Source: Sporosarcina limicola
GTDB lineage: Bacteria; Bacillota; Bacilli; Bacillales_A; Planococcaceae
Reading direction: 5' to 3'
NCBI RefSeq assembly: GCF_014873855.1
Contig: NZ_JADBEL010000036.1
Location: forward strand, 1-33,619
DNA length: 33,619 nt
A program made the translations under genes and the position numbers. The notes under the pieces were generated by a model. The model did no database searches, was not told where the DNA came from, and was given only the letters and a program-made list of their open reading frames with translations. Positions 14,644 through 23,774 of this stretch are shown here, piece after piece (positions within the stretch are counted from its first letter, which is position 1; each line of letters begins with the position of its first letter).

Positions 14644-15867
14644 ATGAAAATCAAGTTCAATTTGATTACACAGATTTTTATCGCATTTGTCTTAGCCATT
14701 ATTTTAGGAAGTATTTTCGGCAGCTCCATTGATTTTCTAAAGCCGTTTGGAGATCTGTTTCTACGGTTAATTAAATTCATCATTGCCCCGCTCATATTAT
14801 CGACACTTGTCGTTGGTGTTGCGGGAACGTCTGATCCAAAACAGCTAGGAAGAATGGGCATTAAAACGATTGTTTACTACTTAGTTACGACAGCGATTGC
14901 AATCATCATCGGTCTTGCTGTTGCATTTATATTATCTCCTGGAAAAGGAATTACAATATCCAAGATAGGATTGAGTGTTCCGGAAGCCGCCACTCAAGAA
15001 CCACAAAGTGCTATTACGACAATTTTAACTATTATTCCAGAAAATCCATTTATGGCTTTGGCTGCGGGGAACATATTGCAAATTATCTTCTTCGCATTAT
15101 TCATCGGTTTAGCCATTACATTTGTAGGGGCGAAAGCACAACCGGTTTATCGATTCTTTGAAGGCTTTGCAGAAGTGATGTATAAAATAACTAACATTGT
15201 TATGAAAGTGGCACCCATCGGAATTCTCGGTTTACTAGCTCCAGTTGTCGGTCAGTATGGATTATCCGTTTTACTGCCACTCGTTAAAGTAATAGCGGCC
15301 GTTTACATTGCATGCATACTTCATGCGGCGATTGTTTACTCGTCTGCTGTCAAAATATGGGGGAGAATGAGTCCCATCACGTTTTTCAAAGGAATTTCAC
15401 CTGCTGCGCTCGTCGCTTTCAGTACAGCGAGTAGTGCAGGTACATTGCCAGTCACCATAAAAAATACGAATGAAAACCTCGGTGTGCCGAATAAAATATC
15501 GAGTTTCGTTCTCCCGCTTGGAGCAACGATTAATATGGATGGTACAGCCATTTATCAAGGCGTTGCAGTTGTCTTCATTGCACAGTTTTACAATCTGAAT
15601 TTGTCATTCACTCAACTTTTAACTGTTGTCTTAATCACAGTCTTAGCTTCAATTGGAACTGCGGGAGTGCCGGGTGCTGGTTTGATAATGTTGGCAATGG
15701 TTTTAACCTCTGTCAATATGCCTCTCGAGGGAATCGCGCTCATCGCAGGTATCGACCGAATTTTGGATATGATGCGTACAACCGTGAACATCGTAGGAGA
15801 TGCATCCGCTGCGGTTGTGGTGGCGGGAACTGAGAAAGATCGGATTGAAGTGATTCCAACTGAATGA
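14644..15867 (+). CDS. Dicarboxylate/amino acid:cation symporter (DAACS family)
   Basis: 407 residues, 8 membrane segments plus two re-entrant hairpins, as in GltP/GltT/DctA transporters of glutamate, aspartate or C4-dicarboxylates driven by H+ or Na+. The Ser-rich hairpin STASSAGTLPVT and the substrate/cation site GATINMDGTAIYQG are present, as is the second hairpin region TAGVPGAGLIML. The C-terminal helix carries DRILDMMRTTVNIVGD with the conserved Asp/Arg and Asn residues that bind substrate. Length is typical. GGAAGGGAGAGGG precedes the ATG. Single gene with its own strong terminator. Confidence 0.93.
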   Translation: MKIKFNLITQIFIAFVLAIILGSIFGSSIDFLKPFGDLFLRLIKFIIAPLILSTLVVGVAGTSDPKQLGRMGIKTIVYYLVTTAIAIIIGLAVAFILSPGKGITISKIGLSVPEAATQEPQSAITTILTIIPENPFMALAAGNILQIIFFALFIGLAITFVGAKAQPVYRFFEGFAEVMYKITNIVMKVAPIGILGLLAPVVGQYGLSVLLPLVKVIAAVYIACILHAAIVYSSAVKIWGRMSPITFFKGISPAALVAFSTASSAGTLPVTIKNTNENLGVPNKISSFVLPLGATINMDGTAIYQGVAVVFIAQFYNLNLSFTQLLTVVLITVLASIGTAGVPGAGLIMLAMVLTSVNMPLEGIALIAGIDRILDMMRTTVNIVGDASAAVVVAGTEKDRIEVIPTE

Positions 15868-15888
15868 TGGTTATGCAAAGTAGTCTGA

Positions 15889-15944
15889 CACATGAAAAGA
15901 ACTAGTCTCGCGTTTTTTCGGGGCTAGTTCTTTTCATGTGTTTT
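15889..15944 (+). terminator. Terminator of the symporter gene
   Basis: CACATGAAAAGAACTAG / CTAGTTCTTTTCATGTG, a 17-bp perfect stem with an 18-nt loop, then TTTT. Confidence 0.88.
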
Positions 15945-16070
15945 ATCGTGAAAAAGAGGAGCAATCTACAACTAATTCTTAATGTAAATTAATTTGTAAG
16001 TAGACCCCTGATGAGTGGCAACTTTATGATGGAAAGTTGTATAATTGAAAATAAGAAAGGGTGTATAACG

Positions 16071-17741
16071 TTGAACACACAAACAATCAAAGATATATGT
16101 AAAGGTGAACTGACAGAAGAAAAAATAGAGCTATTAACTGCGGAATTACAGTCATATCGTCAGGGTGAAGAAGAGGCCTTAATGGAATTTATTTTTGAAG
16201 TAATAGGAGAACTATTACAAAAAAAAGAAGTGAAAAAGGTCATCAAGCTAAAAAAAGTAATTAAAAAGGTTTTATCGAGTAACTCCAAAAATGGATTTCC
16301 TGATTCAGCAGTATCTAATCCAGAGGCGCCCAAAAAACAACCCATTCAAATGTCGTTTGAAAGCATAGCGGCTGGAAATGACGAGAAGAAGACTGGGACA
16401 GAAATAAGGACGAAAAAAACAACTATCCAGCCCGATACCTTCATTTCGACTAGCTTGGTAGCTAACTTTGACGAGTTTGCGAACTATATGAGTGGACATG
16501 CAGTTCAGCTAACGAAGACAAAAGAGTATATTTCAAGAAAACATCTTCCTACGATAAATGAACTTATGACTGAAAAATCCATAGATTGGACACCAAACAC
16601 GGAGCAGGAATATTACCCATTCATTCATTTCATCTATCATTTAGCTCTAAGTGGACGACTGTTGGAAAAGGTGTCGGTTAAGTCTGGACAACTCCAACTA
16701 ATAGAAACTGACCGAATGAAAATCTACAGGAAATTAACAGATGTAGAAAAATACTTCTTTTTATTGGAGACGTTTTGGGTCGATGTCAATTGGGCGAAAC
16801 TTCAGGATAAACATCATAATTCCATAGCAATACAACTAGTTGAAATTTTCTCTGTGTTAAGTGGAGAAGAGCCAGAACAATCTTGGAACACAAGAGATCC
16901 CTTAACTAGGGTTGGACAGATACTAAAGGGGAATACATACGATTGGAATTATTTTCTTCTCTATTTCGAATGGCTCGGTTTATGGGTTTGTGAAGAAGAT
17001 TTAGAACGAAAAGCGCAGCGCGGTAGTAAAAATGTGTATTATGCCAGAAAGATTACGATTTCGCCTTTTGGGGCGAAGATCATCCCGATTCTGCTCTTTT
17101 CACGTAATGCACAGGCTTGGAATATTGCGTTCCGTCGTGAAGCTGGGGAGTTCAATGCCATTCCAGGATCTGTATTAGAGGACCTGTTTACAGGGGAGTT
17201 GTCAGATGATGCTCTGGATAGGTTGCAAGTTAATACAAAAAAGGATCAAAGCGCCCAACTGTTTTTTCAACCGTTTGTGGATCTTTTTTCAAAAGATGAA
17301 TTGCAGCGTACTTTGCCAAGAAACCGAAAGAAATTCATGGATGGTAGTTACACGTTCAAAGTTTCATTATCAAAAGGGACATGGAGAAAAGTAACTTTAT
17401 CCGCTAAGCATACAATGGAAGATTTGCACCAAATCATTATCAAAGCATTTCAATTTGATGACGACCATCTGTACTCTTTTTTCATGGATGGTAGGAAGTG
17501 GTCCCATGATTGTATTGCATCTCCGATGGATGACTCAGGCCATGCAGATGCTTCCAAAGTACAAATTGGTGCCCAAGGATTATTCCCAAAGCAGAACTTT
17601 TTATATGTATTTGATTATGGAGACGAATGGACATTTGTCGTAGAAATAGATCAAATTAATGAAAACATCCTGGAATTAGTCAACCCATATGTGAAAGCGG
17701 AAAAGGGGAAAGCACCCCAACAGTATGCGGATTTTTATTGA
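16071..17741 (+). CDS. Protein with C-terminal plasmid pRiA4b ORF-3-like domain
   Basis: About 556 residues. The N-terminal ~60 residues are helical (ending with a Lys/Val-rich segment KKVIKLKKVIKKVL), then a linker, a central alpha-helical domain (~120-380), and a C-terminal PRiA4_ORF3-type domain: FKVSLSKGTWRKVTL, LHQIIIKAFQFDDDHLYSFF, FLYVFDYGDEWTFVVEI. The domain is common in uncharacterised proteins linked to mobile DNA; its activity is unknown. The TTG at 16071 has AAAGGGTG 7 nt upstream, and a TATAAT at 16039-16044 would start transcription just before it, so the upstream in-frame ATG at 16011 is unlikely. Confidence 0.78.
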   Translation: MNTQTIKDICKGELTEEKIELLTAELQSYRQGEEEALMEFIFEVIGELLQKKEVKKVIKLKKVIKKVLSSNSKNGFPDSAVSNPEAPKKQPIQMSFESIAAGNDEKKTGTEIRTKKTTIQPDTFISTSLVANFDEFANYMSGHAVQLTKTKEYISRKHLPTINELMTEKSIDWTPNTEQEYYPFIHFIYHLALSGRLLEKVSVKSGQLQLIETDRMKIYRKLTDVEKYFFLLETFWVDVNWAKLQDKHHNSIAIQLVEIFSVLSGEEPEQSWNTRDPLTRVGQILKGNTYDWNYFLLYFEWLGLWVCEEDLERKAQRGSKNVYYARKITISPFGAKIIPILLFSRNAQAWNIAFRREAGEFNAIPGSVLEDLFTGELSDDALDRLQVNTKKDQSAQLFFQPFVDLFSKDELQRTLPRNRKKFMDGSYTFKVSLSKGTWRKVTLSAKHTMEDLHQIIIKAFQFDDDHLYSFFMDGRKWSHDCIASPMDDSGHADASKVQIGAQGLFPKQNFLYVFDYGDEWTFVVEIDQINENILELVNPYVKAEKGKAPQQYADFY

Positions 17742-17760
17742 AGAGATATCTGAAAATAAA

Positions 17761-17798
17761 AGACGTATTGAATAGCTTGTTAGCCCACCAATACGTCT
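17761..17798 (+). terminator. Hairpin after the pRiA4b-domain gene
   Basis: AGACGTATTG / CAATACGTCT, 10-bp stem, loop of 18, followed by an AT-rich but not T-only stretch. No further gene or signal was recognised in 17799-18001. Confidence 0.6.
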
Positions 17799-18001
17799 AA
17801 ATTAAATTCTTTTATTTTAACGTTACGCCGTAACCATTGCTACTTGTTAGATTTTGTTTACCTGTTTTACTATTTTCCAAAAAACATCAGAACTGTAGAT
17901 TAGTTTTCATGAACAATGTACATTTTTTTCAAAACCCTTTTGCAACTTAGACTATAGTGGTAATAGTAGAGAGAAATAAATAAGTTTAAGGGGAAGATCT
18001 T

Positions 18002-18580
18002 ATGAATGAAGAGAATAATGCCCTAATTATAATAGACGTACAAAAAGCTTTTGATGATAAAAAATGGGGAGAGCGAAATAATTCCCATGCAGAGGAAAAT
18101 ATTAAAGAAATACTAACTTTCTGGAGGGGAAGAGGGTGGCGAGTTATTCATATCCAGCATATGTCCGACAACCCGACCTCAGTATTTCATCCGAAGAGTG
18201 ACAGTTTTGCTATCAAAGAATTGGTTGCGCCTATTGATGGGGAAGTCATTATAACAAAGAAAGTGAATAGTAGTTTTATTGGAACAAACTTAGAAGAGTT
18301 TCTGAAAACAAATGATTTAACCTCCGTCGTGATCACAGGGTTGACTACGCCTCATTGTGTATCCACAACTACGAGAATGAGCGGGAATTTAGGTTTTAAT
18401 ACATACCTGATTTCAGATGCAACAGCAGCCTTTGGTTTAACGGACCATAAGGGTGATTTTTATGATGCAGAAACTGTACACACTATTTCTTTAGCGACAT
18501 TGCATGATGAATTTGCGACAATACTTACGACAGAGCAACTACTAAAAAAATTACAGTTGCCGGATAAGTGGCATATTTAG
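18002..18580 (+). CDS. Isochorismatase-like cysteine hydrolase
   Basis: 192 residues with the catalytic triad of the cysteine-hydrolase branch of the isochorismatase fold: Asp12 (IIIDVQ), Lys87 (KKVNSSF) and Cys119 (GLTTPHCVSTT). The preceding Thr-Thr-Pro fits the cis-peptide position. Such enzymes hydrolyse amides such as nicotinamide, ureidoacrylate or carbamoylsarcosine; the LTxPHCVSTTxR form is common in unassigned members. AAGGGGAAGATCTT precedes the ATG. It stands alone; the 216 bp after it hold no recognisable gene. Confidence 0.88.
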   Translation: MNEENNALIIIDVQKAFDDKKWGERNNSHAEENIKEILTFWRGRGWRVIHIQHMSDNPTSVFHPKSDSFAIKELVAPIDGEVIITKKVNSSFIGTNLEEFLKTNDLTSVVITGLTTPHCVSTTTRMSGNLGFNTYLISDATAAFGLTDHKGDFYDAETVHTISLATLHDEFATILTTEQLLKKLQLPDKWHI

Positions 18581-18796
18581 TTAGTAGAAATTTTGGGAAC
18601 ACCTCCATTGTTCATAGAATAAGGACATGATGTGCCATAGCCAATAAGATCATTCCAGATCAGTCAACCCCCAATAATGAGCATTAACTCAGATTCGATG
18701 CCTTCGAGAAACAATGATTTATATGGGATTGCAGCGCAAATTTTCGAATGATAGTTGATCGTACTTTTATCATATATTTGAAAGGGTGGAAAAGTT

Positions 18797-19464
18797 ATGT
18801 CAATAACAATGATATTCGATATGGATGGCACATTGTTTCAAACAGATAAAATACTAGAGCGATCTCTAGAAGAAACGTTTGACTATTTACGATCTAATGG
18901 GTTATGGGGAAAGCAAACCCCATTGATGAGTACCGTGAGATTATGGGCGTCACATTACAGGTTGTGTGGGAAACTTTATTACCTAACCATTCAAATGAGA
19001 TACGAACAACAGCAAATGAGTTTTTCCAGCAGAATCTAATTGAAAATATTAATGAGGGTAATGGTGCATTATATCCAAATGCGGAGGAAACACTTAGCTT
19101 CCTTAAAGGTAATAATTATTCAATCTTTATAGCAAGTAACGGTCTAACAGCGTATTTGAATGCAATTGTGAATTACTATAATTTAGATAGATGGGTCACT
19201 GAAACATTTAGCATTCAACAAATTAATTCGCAAAATAAGTCTGATTTGGTTAACACAATCTTGAAAAAATACGCTATTGAAAAAGGTGCTGTAATTGGTG
19301 ATAGATTATCCGACATTCATGCAGCGAAAACCAATGGCCTACTAGCAATAGGATGCAATTTTGATTTTGCTCTAGAAGAAGAGCTGAAACAGGCTGATGA
19401 AATTATTGATGATTTAAAACAATTAAAGGCTATTGTGCCTACACTATTCTCGACACATAAATGA
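18797..19464 (+). pseudogene. HAD-superfamily hydrolase split by a -1 frameshift
   Basis: The first frame begins MSITMIFDMDGTLFQTD (nucleophile Asp) and the homologous reading continues in the -1 frame from about 18904 as PIDEYREIMG, IASNGLTAYL (motif II), VIGDRLSDIHAAK (motif IV). Joined, the product is about 222 residues, a complete HAD-IA hydrolase. The junction is at TGGGGAAAG (18902-18911): one extra A or G would restore the frame. The heptamer G_GGA_AAG is in the correct phase for -1 ribosomal slippage, but a one-base deletion in a homopolymer, or a sequencing error, is the simpler explanation. AAAGGGTGG precedes the ATG. Confidence 0.85.
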
Positions 19465-19477
19465 TTTAAAAACACCA

Positions 19478-19523
19478 AATCCACCTTAACGATCCACACA
19501 GCGTAGAGGGTGGATTACTTTTT
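19478..19523. terminator. Terminator between the HAD and chrA genes
   Basis: AATCCACC / GGTGGATT with a long loop, followed by ACTTTTTATTT. It separates convergent genes. Confidence 0.6.
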
Positions 19524-19595
19524 ATTTGTATGAAATCAACTCACCTGAAAACTAAATCAACATATGAATAACATGTTGAAAAACGATGACTTTAA

Positions 19596-20789
19596 TTACA
19601 GCAATGTTAATAGGGTACCGCCCACAGCCCCAGAAATCACAATAATCCAAGGTGGAAGCTTCCAATAGACAAGCATACTAAACAAAATAACGACTAACGC
19701 AAAGTCCATAGGTGCTAAAATTGAGCTCGTCCAAATGGGGTTATAAAATGCAGAGATTAATATGCCCACAACTGCTGCATTTACGCCCATTATTGCTCCT
19801 TTAATTTTGGGATTGTTTCGTAAACTATCCCAAAATGGTAAAGTACCGAGAATAAGAAGGAATGCAGGTAAAAAAACCGCGATTGTTGCGATCAAACCAC
19901 CTTGCCAACCTTTCATACTAGCACCTAAATAGGTAGCAAACGTAAATAGAGGACCGGGCACTGCTTGTGCTGCACCATAACCAGCTAAAAATGACTCTTC
20001 ACTTATCCAACCAGTTGATACAAATTCCTGTTCTAATAAAGGCAAAACGACATGACCACCACCGAAAACTAAAGAACCTGACCTATAAAAACTATCAAAC
20101 AGAGCCACCCAGTATAATCCAGTAACTTCCCTGGTTACCGGTAAAATAAAAAGCAAACCGAAAAACAATAGTAGACATATAGCCGAAACACTTTTAGCAA
20201 TCGGAAATTGCGAACTAACCTCTTCATTTTCTTGGTGTTGCTTATACAGATGGAAACCAAGGAATGCGGCTAGTAAAATAACACCAACTTGCGTAAAAGC
20301 AGTTTGCCAAAGAAGGGTGGTCAATAGTGCAAATAAAGCAATGGTTTTTCTTTTTAAATCAGGCGTCAAATTTTTTGCCATTCCAAGAATAGCATGTGCA
20401 ACTATTGCTACTGCTACGATTTTTAATCCGTGTATCCATCCAGCATTTCCGATATCAGATCCCTTGAACAGCAAGGCAAAAAGAATTAGAACAACAACAG
20501 AGGGGAGTGTAAACCCTATAAAAGATATAATTCCACCTACTACTCCTGCTCGCATAACGCCTATCCCGATTCCCACTTGGCTACTCGCAGGACCGGGTAA
20601 AAATTGTGCTAAAGCAACTAAATCAGCATAGCTTTTTTCATCCATCCATTTTCTTCTACGGACATATTCTTCGTGAAAGTATCCTAAATGGGCTGTTGGT
20701 CCACCGAACGATGTCAACCCAAGTCGTGTCGAAACTAAAAGGATTTCCAAAAGGGATTTAAATCCTCTATTCGAGTTATTTTTGTTCAT
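19596..20789 (-). CDS. chrA: Chromate transporter (CHR family)
   Basis: 397 residues, the two-domain (long-chain) form of ChrA, which exports chromate driven by the membrane potential. The N-terminal half carries TSFGGPTAHLGYFHEEYV and LAQFLPGPASSQVGIGIG, and the C-terminal half repeats the pattern with GSLVFGGGHVVLPLLEQEF and GAAQAVPGPLFTFATYLG. About 10-12 membrane segments. AAGGAG precedes the ATG. It diverges from arsB across 204 bp. No chrB or other regulator lies nearby, so induction by chromate cannot be judged. Some members of this family transport other oxyanions. Confidence 0.93.
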   Translation of the reverse strand: MNKNNSNRGFKSLLEILLVSTRLGLTSFGGPTAHLGYFHEEYVRRRKWMDEKSYADLVALAQFLPGPASSQVGIGIGVMRAGVVGGIISFIGFTLPSVVVLILFALLFKGSDIGNAGWIHGLKIVAVAIVAHAILGMAKNLTPDLKRKTIALFALLTTLLWQTAFTQVGVILLAAFLGFHLYKQHQENEEVSSQFPIAKSVSAICLLLFFGLLFILPVTREVTGLYWVALFDSFYRSGSLVFGGGHVVLPLLEQEFVSTGWISEESFLAGYGAAQAVPGPLFTFATYLGASMKGWQGGLIATIAVFLPAFLLILGTLPFWDSLRNNPKIKGAIMGVNAAVVGILISAFYNPIWTSSILAPMDFALVVILFSMLVYWKLPPWIIVISGAVGGTLLTLL

Positions 20790-20993
20790 TGTTAACTCCT
20801 TCTTGTTATCGTAATTCGATATTGATAATCACTAACCCAAATATAGCACTTAAAATAAAATTATCTATGTCCAAGCGGAAAAATTCACATATTCTTAATA
20901 ATACATGACAATAAATCAGAACAAGACAGATTAGTAACCAAATTAGAAGCGCAGGGGTTGCGCATTTCTTGTGAGTAGGGAGGAGTTAAAGCA

Positions 20994-22292
20994 GTGATTT
21001 CAGTAATTACAGCATCATTGATTTTCATTATTACGCTTATTTTTGTTATTTGGCAGCCTAAAAATTTATCGATTGGATGGTCTGCATGTATAGGTGCAAT
21101 AATCGCTTTGTTAGTAGGGGTTGTCAATTTTCAGGATGTCATAGATGTAACAGGGATTGTATGGAATGCCACCCTCGCTTTCATCGCCATCATAATAATT
21201 TCATTAATCTTAGATGAAATCGGATTCTTCGAGTGGGCCGCTCTACATATGGCTCGATTAGCAAAAGGTAGCGGTATTCGCATGTTTGTTTACGTCAGCA
21301 TTCTTGGAGCAGTAGTCGCTGCTTTATTCGCAAACGATGGCGCTGCGCTAATACTAACGCCAATTGTGCTTGCAATGGTACGAAATTTAAATTTTAACGA
21401 AAAAATGATTTTTCCATTTATTATTGCTAGTGGTTTTATTGCAGATACCACTTCGTTGCCTTTAGTCGTGAGTAACTTAGTCAATATTGTTTCGGCGGAC
21501 TTTTTCGGCATCGGGTTCGTCGAATACGCATCCCGAATGATTGTACCAAACTTATTTTCTTTAGTTGCAAGTATTTTAGTGTTGCTGTTGTTCTTCCGTA
21601 AAAGTATTCCTAAAGACTATAAAATAGCGGATTTAAAACAACCGAAGGATGCTGTAAAAGATGCAAAGATGTTTCGGCTGTCTTGGGTAGTATTAAGTAT
21701 CCTGCTTATCGGGTATTTCTCTAGTGAGTTTACAGGACTTCCTGTTTCAATAGTAGCTGGAACCATGGCCATATTCTTTATATTCATGGCACAAAGAAGT
21801 CCTGCCGTTCACACGAAACAAGTACTTAAAGGAGCACCTTGGGCCATCGTATTCTTCTCTATCGGGATGTATGTGGTCGTTTATGGATTGAGGAATGTCG
21901 GTCTGACGAGCCTGCTCGGTGATATCATTCAATTGGCAGCAGATCAAGGCTTGTTTATAGGTACGATTTCGATGGGCTTTATAGCAGCGATTCTATCGTC
22001 AGTTATGAATAATATGCCTACCGTCATGATTAACGCCTTGGCTATAGCAGATACGAACACAACAGGGACTATCCGTGAGGCTTTGATTTATGCAAATATT
22101 ATAGGGTCTGATTTAGGCCCGAAAATTACCCCGATTGGTTCTTTGGCCACTTTATTATGGCTGCATGTTCTTTCCCAAAAAGGTGTGAAAATTGCTTGGG
22201 GTACCTATTTTAAAATCGGGATCATCTTAACAGTACCTACACTTCTCATTACACTGATCGGGCTCTATTTATGGCTGTTAATTATTTGCTAA
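20994..22292 (+). CDS. arsB: Arsenite efflux permease ArsB
   Basis: 432 residues, 11-12 membrane helices, the length of ArsB of the ArsB/NhaD ion-transporter superfamily. Typical segments are [50 protein letters not shown] and [23 protein letters not shown]. It exports As(III) or Sb(III) in exchange for protons. The GTG start has GGGAGGAG 8 nt upstream. Usual partners arsR and arsC are not adjacent, so it stands alone beside chrA and its regulation is not visible. Confidence 0.92.
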   Translation: MISVITASLIFIITLIFVIWQPKNLSIGWSACIGAIIALLVGVVNFQDVIDVTGIVWNATLAFIAIIIISLILDEIGFFEWAALHMARLAKGSGIRMFVYVSILGAVVAALFANDGAALILTPIVLAMVRNLNFNEKMIFPFIIASGFIADTTSLPLVVSNLVNIVSADFFGIGFVEYASRMIVPNLFSLVASILVLLLFFRKSIPKDYKIADLKQPKDAVKDAKMFRLSWVVLSILLIGYFSSEFTGLPVSIVAGTMAIFFIFMAQRSPAVHTKQVLKGAPWAIVFFSIGMYVVVYGLRNVGLTSLLGDIIQLAADQGLFIGTISMGFIAAILSSVMNNMPTVMINALAIADTNTTGTIREALIYANIIGSDLGPKITPIGSLATLLWLHVLSQKGVKIAWGTYFKIGIILTVPTLLITLIGLYLWLLIIC

Positions 22293-22410
22293 TTGCACGA
22301 ACGTATGTTATAGTTTAGAGACTGATATAATCAACAGAAAGTTATTATAGATACAGCCTTGCTTGTATAAAAATAGATGCGTGATTACAGATGAATGGGA
22401 GGAAACATTT

Positions 22411-22806
22411 ATGAGTGAAAAGCTTTTACAACAAATTTTAATTGAAATAAAAGGCATTAAGACAGAAGTGACAAGTATAAAATCAGAAATGACTAACATA
22501 AAATCAGAAATAACTAGCATAAAATCAGAAATAACTAGCATAAAATCAGAAATGATTAACATGAAAGCACAGTTGGATGAAAATACGCAAATTGTTAAAA
22601 GCATCCGTGATCGTCAAGAAGAAACTGATGCAAAACTTGAGAATCTCACAATGGATGTCCATCATATGCGTGGTGAAATGACAGCACTTACTGAATCCGT
22701 TGCATCTATTAAAGAGGAACTTGAATACACATTCCATAAAACAAATAGAAATGAAATGGAAATTTATAAGTTACGCAAAAGTAGCGTTGAAAGTAAAATT
22801 GGTTAA
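22411..22806 (+). CDS. Coiled-coil protein with expandable heptad repeat
   Basis: 131 residues, charged and almost wholly coiled coil. Residues ~22-49 are four near-identical heptads of the form xIKSExT, coded by a 21-bp tandem repeat, preceded by a degenerate fifth copy (GIKTEVT). After that come MKAQLDENTQIVKSIRDRQEETDAKLENL and further helix. Similar small proteins are common as hypothetical genes in Bacillus and resemble SMC- or tropomyosin-like coils. GGGAGG lies 8-9 nt before the ATG; an earlier in-frame start (22363) has no site. Function unknown; followed by a clear terminator region. Confidence 0.75.
   Translation: MSEKLLQQILIEIKGIKTEVTSIKSEMTNIKSEITSIKSEITSIKSEMINMKAQLDENTQIVKSIRDRQEETDAKLENLTMDVHHMRGEMTALTESVASIKEELEYTFHKTNRNEMEIYKLRKSSVESKIG
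22474..22557 (+). repeat. Four 21-bp tandem repeats encoding heptads
   Basis: Units at 22474, 22495, 22516 and 22537, each with the core ATAAAATCAGAAAT, differ from each other by one to a few bases. Each adds exactly seven residues, one coiled-coil heptad, so slippage changes length without breaking frame or register. Confidence 0.9.
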
Positions 22807-22928
22807 TAAGATATTAAACCCGCAAAAATTGCAAACACTGCTTACTTTCTATGAATAATTTTGGGACAACAAACCCTCTATGCTTAAAGACGTTGTTGAA
22901 AGTGATGAAGTAGAAGAATAATCACTTT

Positions 22929-22955
22929 AAAAAGCCGACTGACTGTCGGCTTTTT
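22929..22955. terminator. Bidirectional terminator
   Basis: AAAAAGCCGAC / GTCGGCTTTTT with a 5-nt loop gives a T-tract on both strands. It serves the coiled-coil gene and the convergent esterase remnant. The stretch 22807-22928 holds only a short acidic tail-like frame ending in EVEE. Confidence 0.9.
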
Positions 22956-22967
22956 GATGTTTTGATG

Positions 22968-23400
22968 TCAAACTCCAATCGACGTAGCTACCACTTCAAG
23001 TGGTCTCAGGGCTTTTGTTTGATCTAGAAATATAAAAGCATCATATCGATTTCCAACTTGGGAAGGTACATAATTACCAAACTGCTCGTATTCAGGGTTA
23101 TAGACAACACCGATTGCCCTATGGCCAATCCAGTCAGTAAAATAGTTCCGGTTTTCTTCGGTGAAAATGAATAACTTATCGAATGCACCTGCCTTGTGCA
23201 ATAAATATTCCTATGAATGTTGACGAGCAGGAGGAACATCTATTATTTTGAAAGAGGATCCCCATTCTTCAACTGCTATGACAGTACCTTGATATGTTCT
23301 GAATCCAACTGCATAGACATCTTCCTGATAACTTTGATTTTTAAAGGAATCATGAATAATCCAGAAAATCTTCAAAGAATAGGATACGTGCGTTCGTGAA
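22968..23400 (-). pseudogene. C-terminal remnant of an erythromycin esterase-like protein
   Basis: On the minus strand a frame reads YQEDVYAVGFRTYQGTV, IIDVPPARQHS, then a TAG stop where Trp is expected (before EYLLHKAG), then FTEENRNYFTDWIGHRAIGVVYNP and YDAFIFLDQTKALRPL. The last motifs are typical of the C-terminus of the erythromycin esterase (EreA-like) family. About 140 residues remain of a ~400-residue enzyme; the N-terminal catalytic part is missing and the in-frame stop (near 23213) breaks the rest. Hence dead. EreA-type enzymes open the macrolide lactone, but most chromosomal relatives have unknown substrates. Confidence 0.8.
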
Positions 23401-23430
23401 GAGTCTGTGAATAATGTATTTCATATTAGT

Positions 23431-23458
23431 TTGACAAATACACAAGTTTCATGTTAAT
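23431..23458 (+). promoter_or_regulatory. SigA promoter of the ileS leader
   Basis: TTGACA (23431-23436), 16-nt spacer, GTTAAT (23453-23458). The -35 is perfect and the -10 matches 4 of 6. Confidence 0.55.
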
Positions 23459-23479
23459 GTTATCCACAATAAAAGCATA

Positions 23480-23738
23480 CAATTTCGTTGACGAGAAAAA
23501 GTAGTTTTACAACTGTTCCTCAGAGAGTCGGTAGATGCTGAAAGCCGATGTTCAGTTCATAAATGAAAATCATCTCCGAGAAATCAAGCTGAAACAAAGT
23601 AAGCTTGAACGGGTGTCTACCGTTAAAAGGAACGCGTATGATTGTACGTGACTAAGTGCTATTGATAAACGGAAGTTTTCAATAGAATTAGGGTGGTATC
23701 GCGGTTAAACCCGTCCCTTTTCATTGGGACGGGTTTTT
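23480..23738 (+). promoter_or_regulatory. T-box riboswitch (isoleucine) controlling ileS
   Basis: All landmarks of a T-box leader are present. An AGAGAGTCGG stem I base is followed by the specifier loop GAAAATCATCTCCGAG, whose ATC (23569-23571) is an isoleucine codon placed as in the B. subtilis ileS leader. Next come the T-box AGGGTGGTATCGCGG (23690-23704) and an intrinsic terminator AAACCCGTCCC / GGGACGGGTTT plus T-tract (23707-23738). Uncharged tRNA-Ile would bind the specifier and T-box and favour the antiterminator, raising ileS expression when isoleucine is scarce. Confidence 0.93.
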
Positions 23739-23774
23739 GTGTGCTTTTAAATCAATGAATAGGAGCGATATCAG

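Noticed and set aside
22474..22557. Short tandem repeats as a CRISPR array
   Set aside because: Repeats are 21 bp and contiguous without spacers, and they lie in frame inside a coiled-coil gene.
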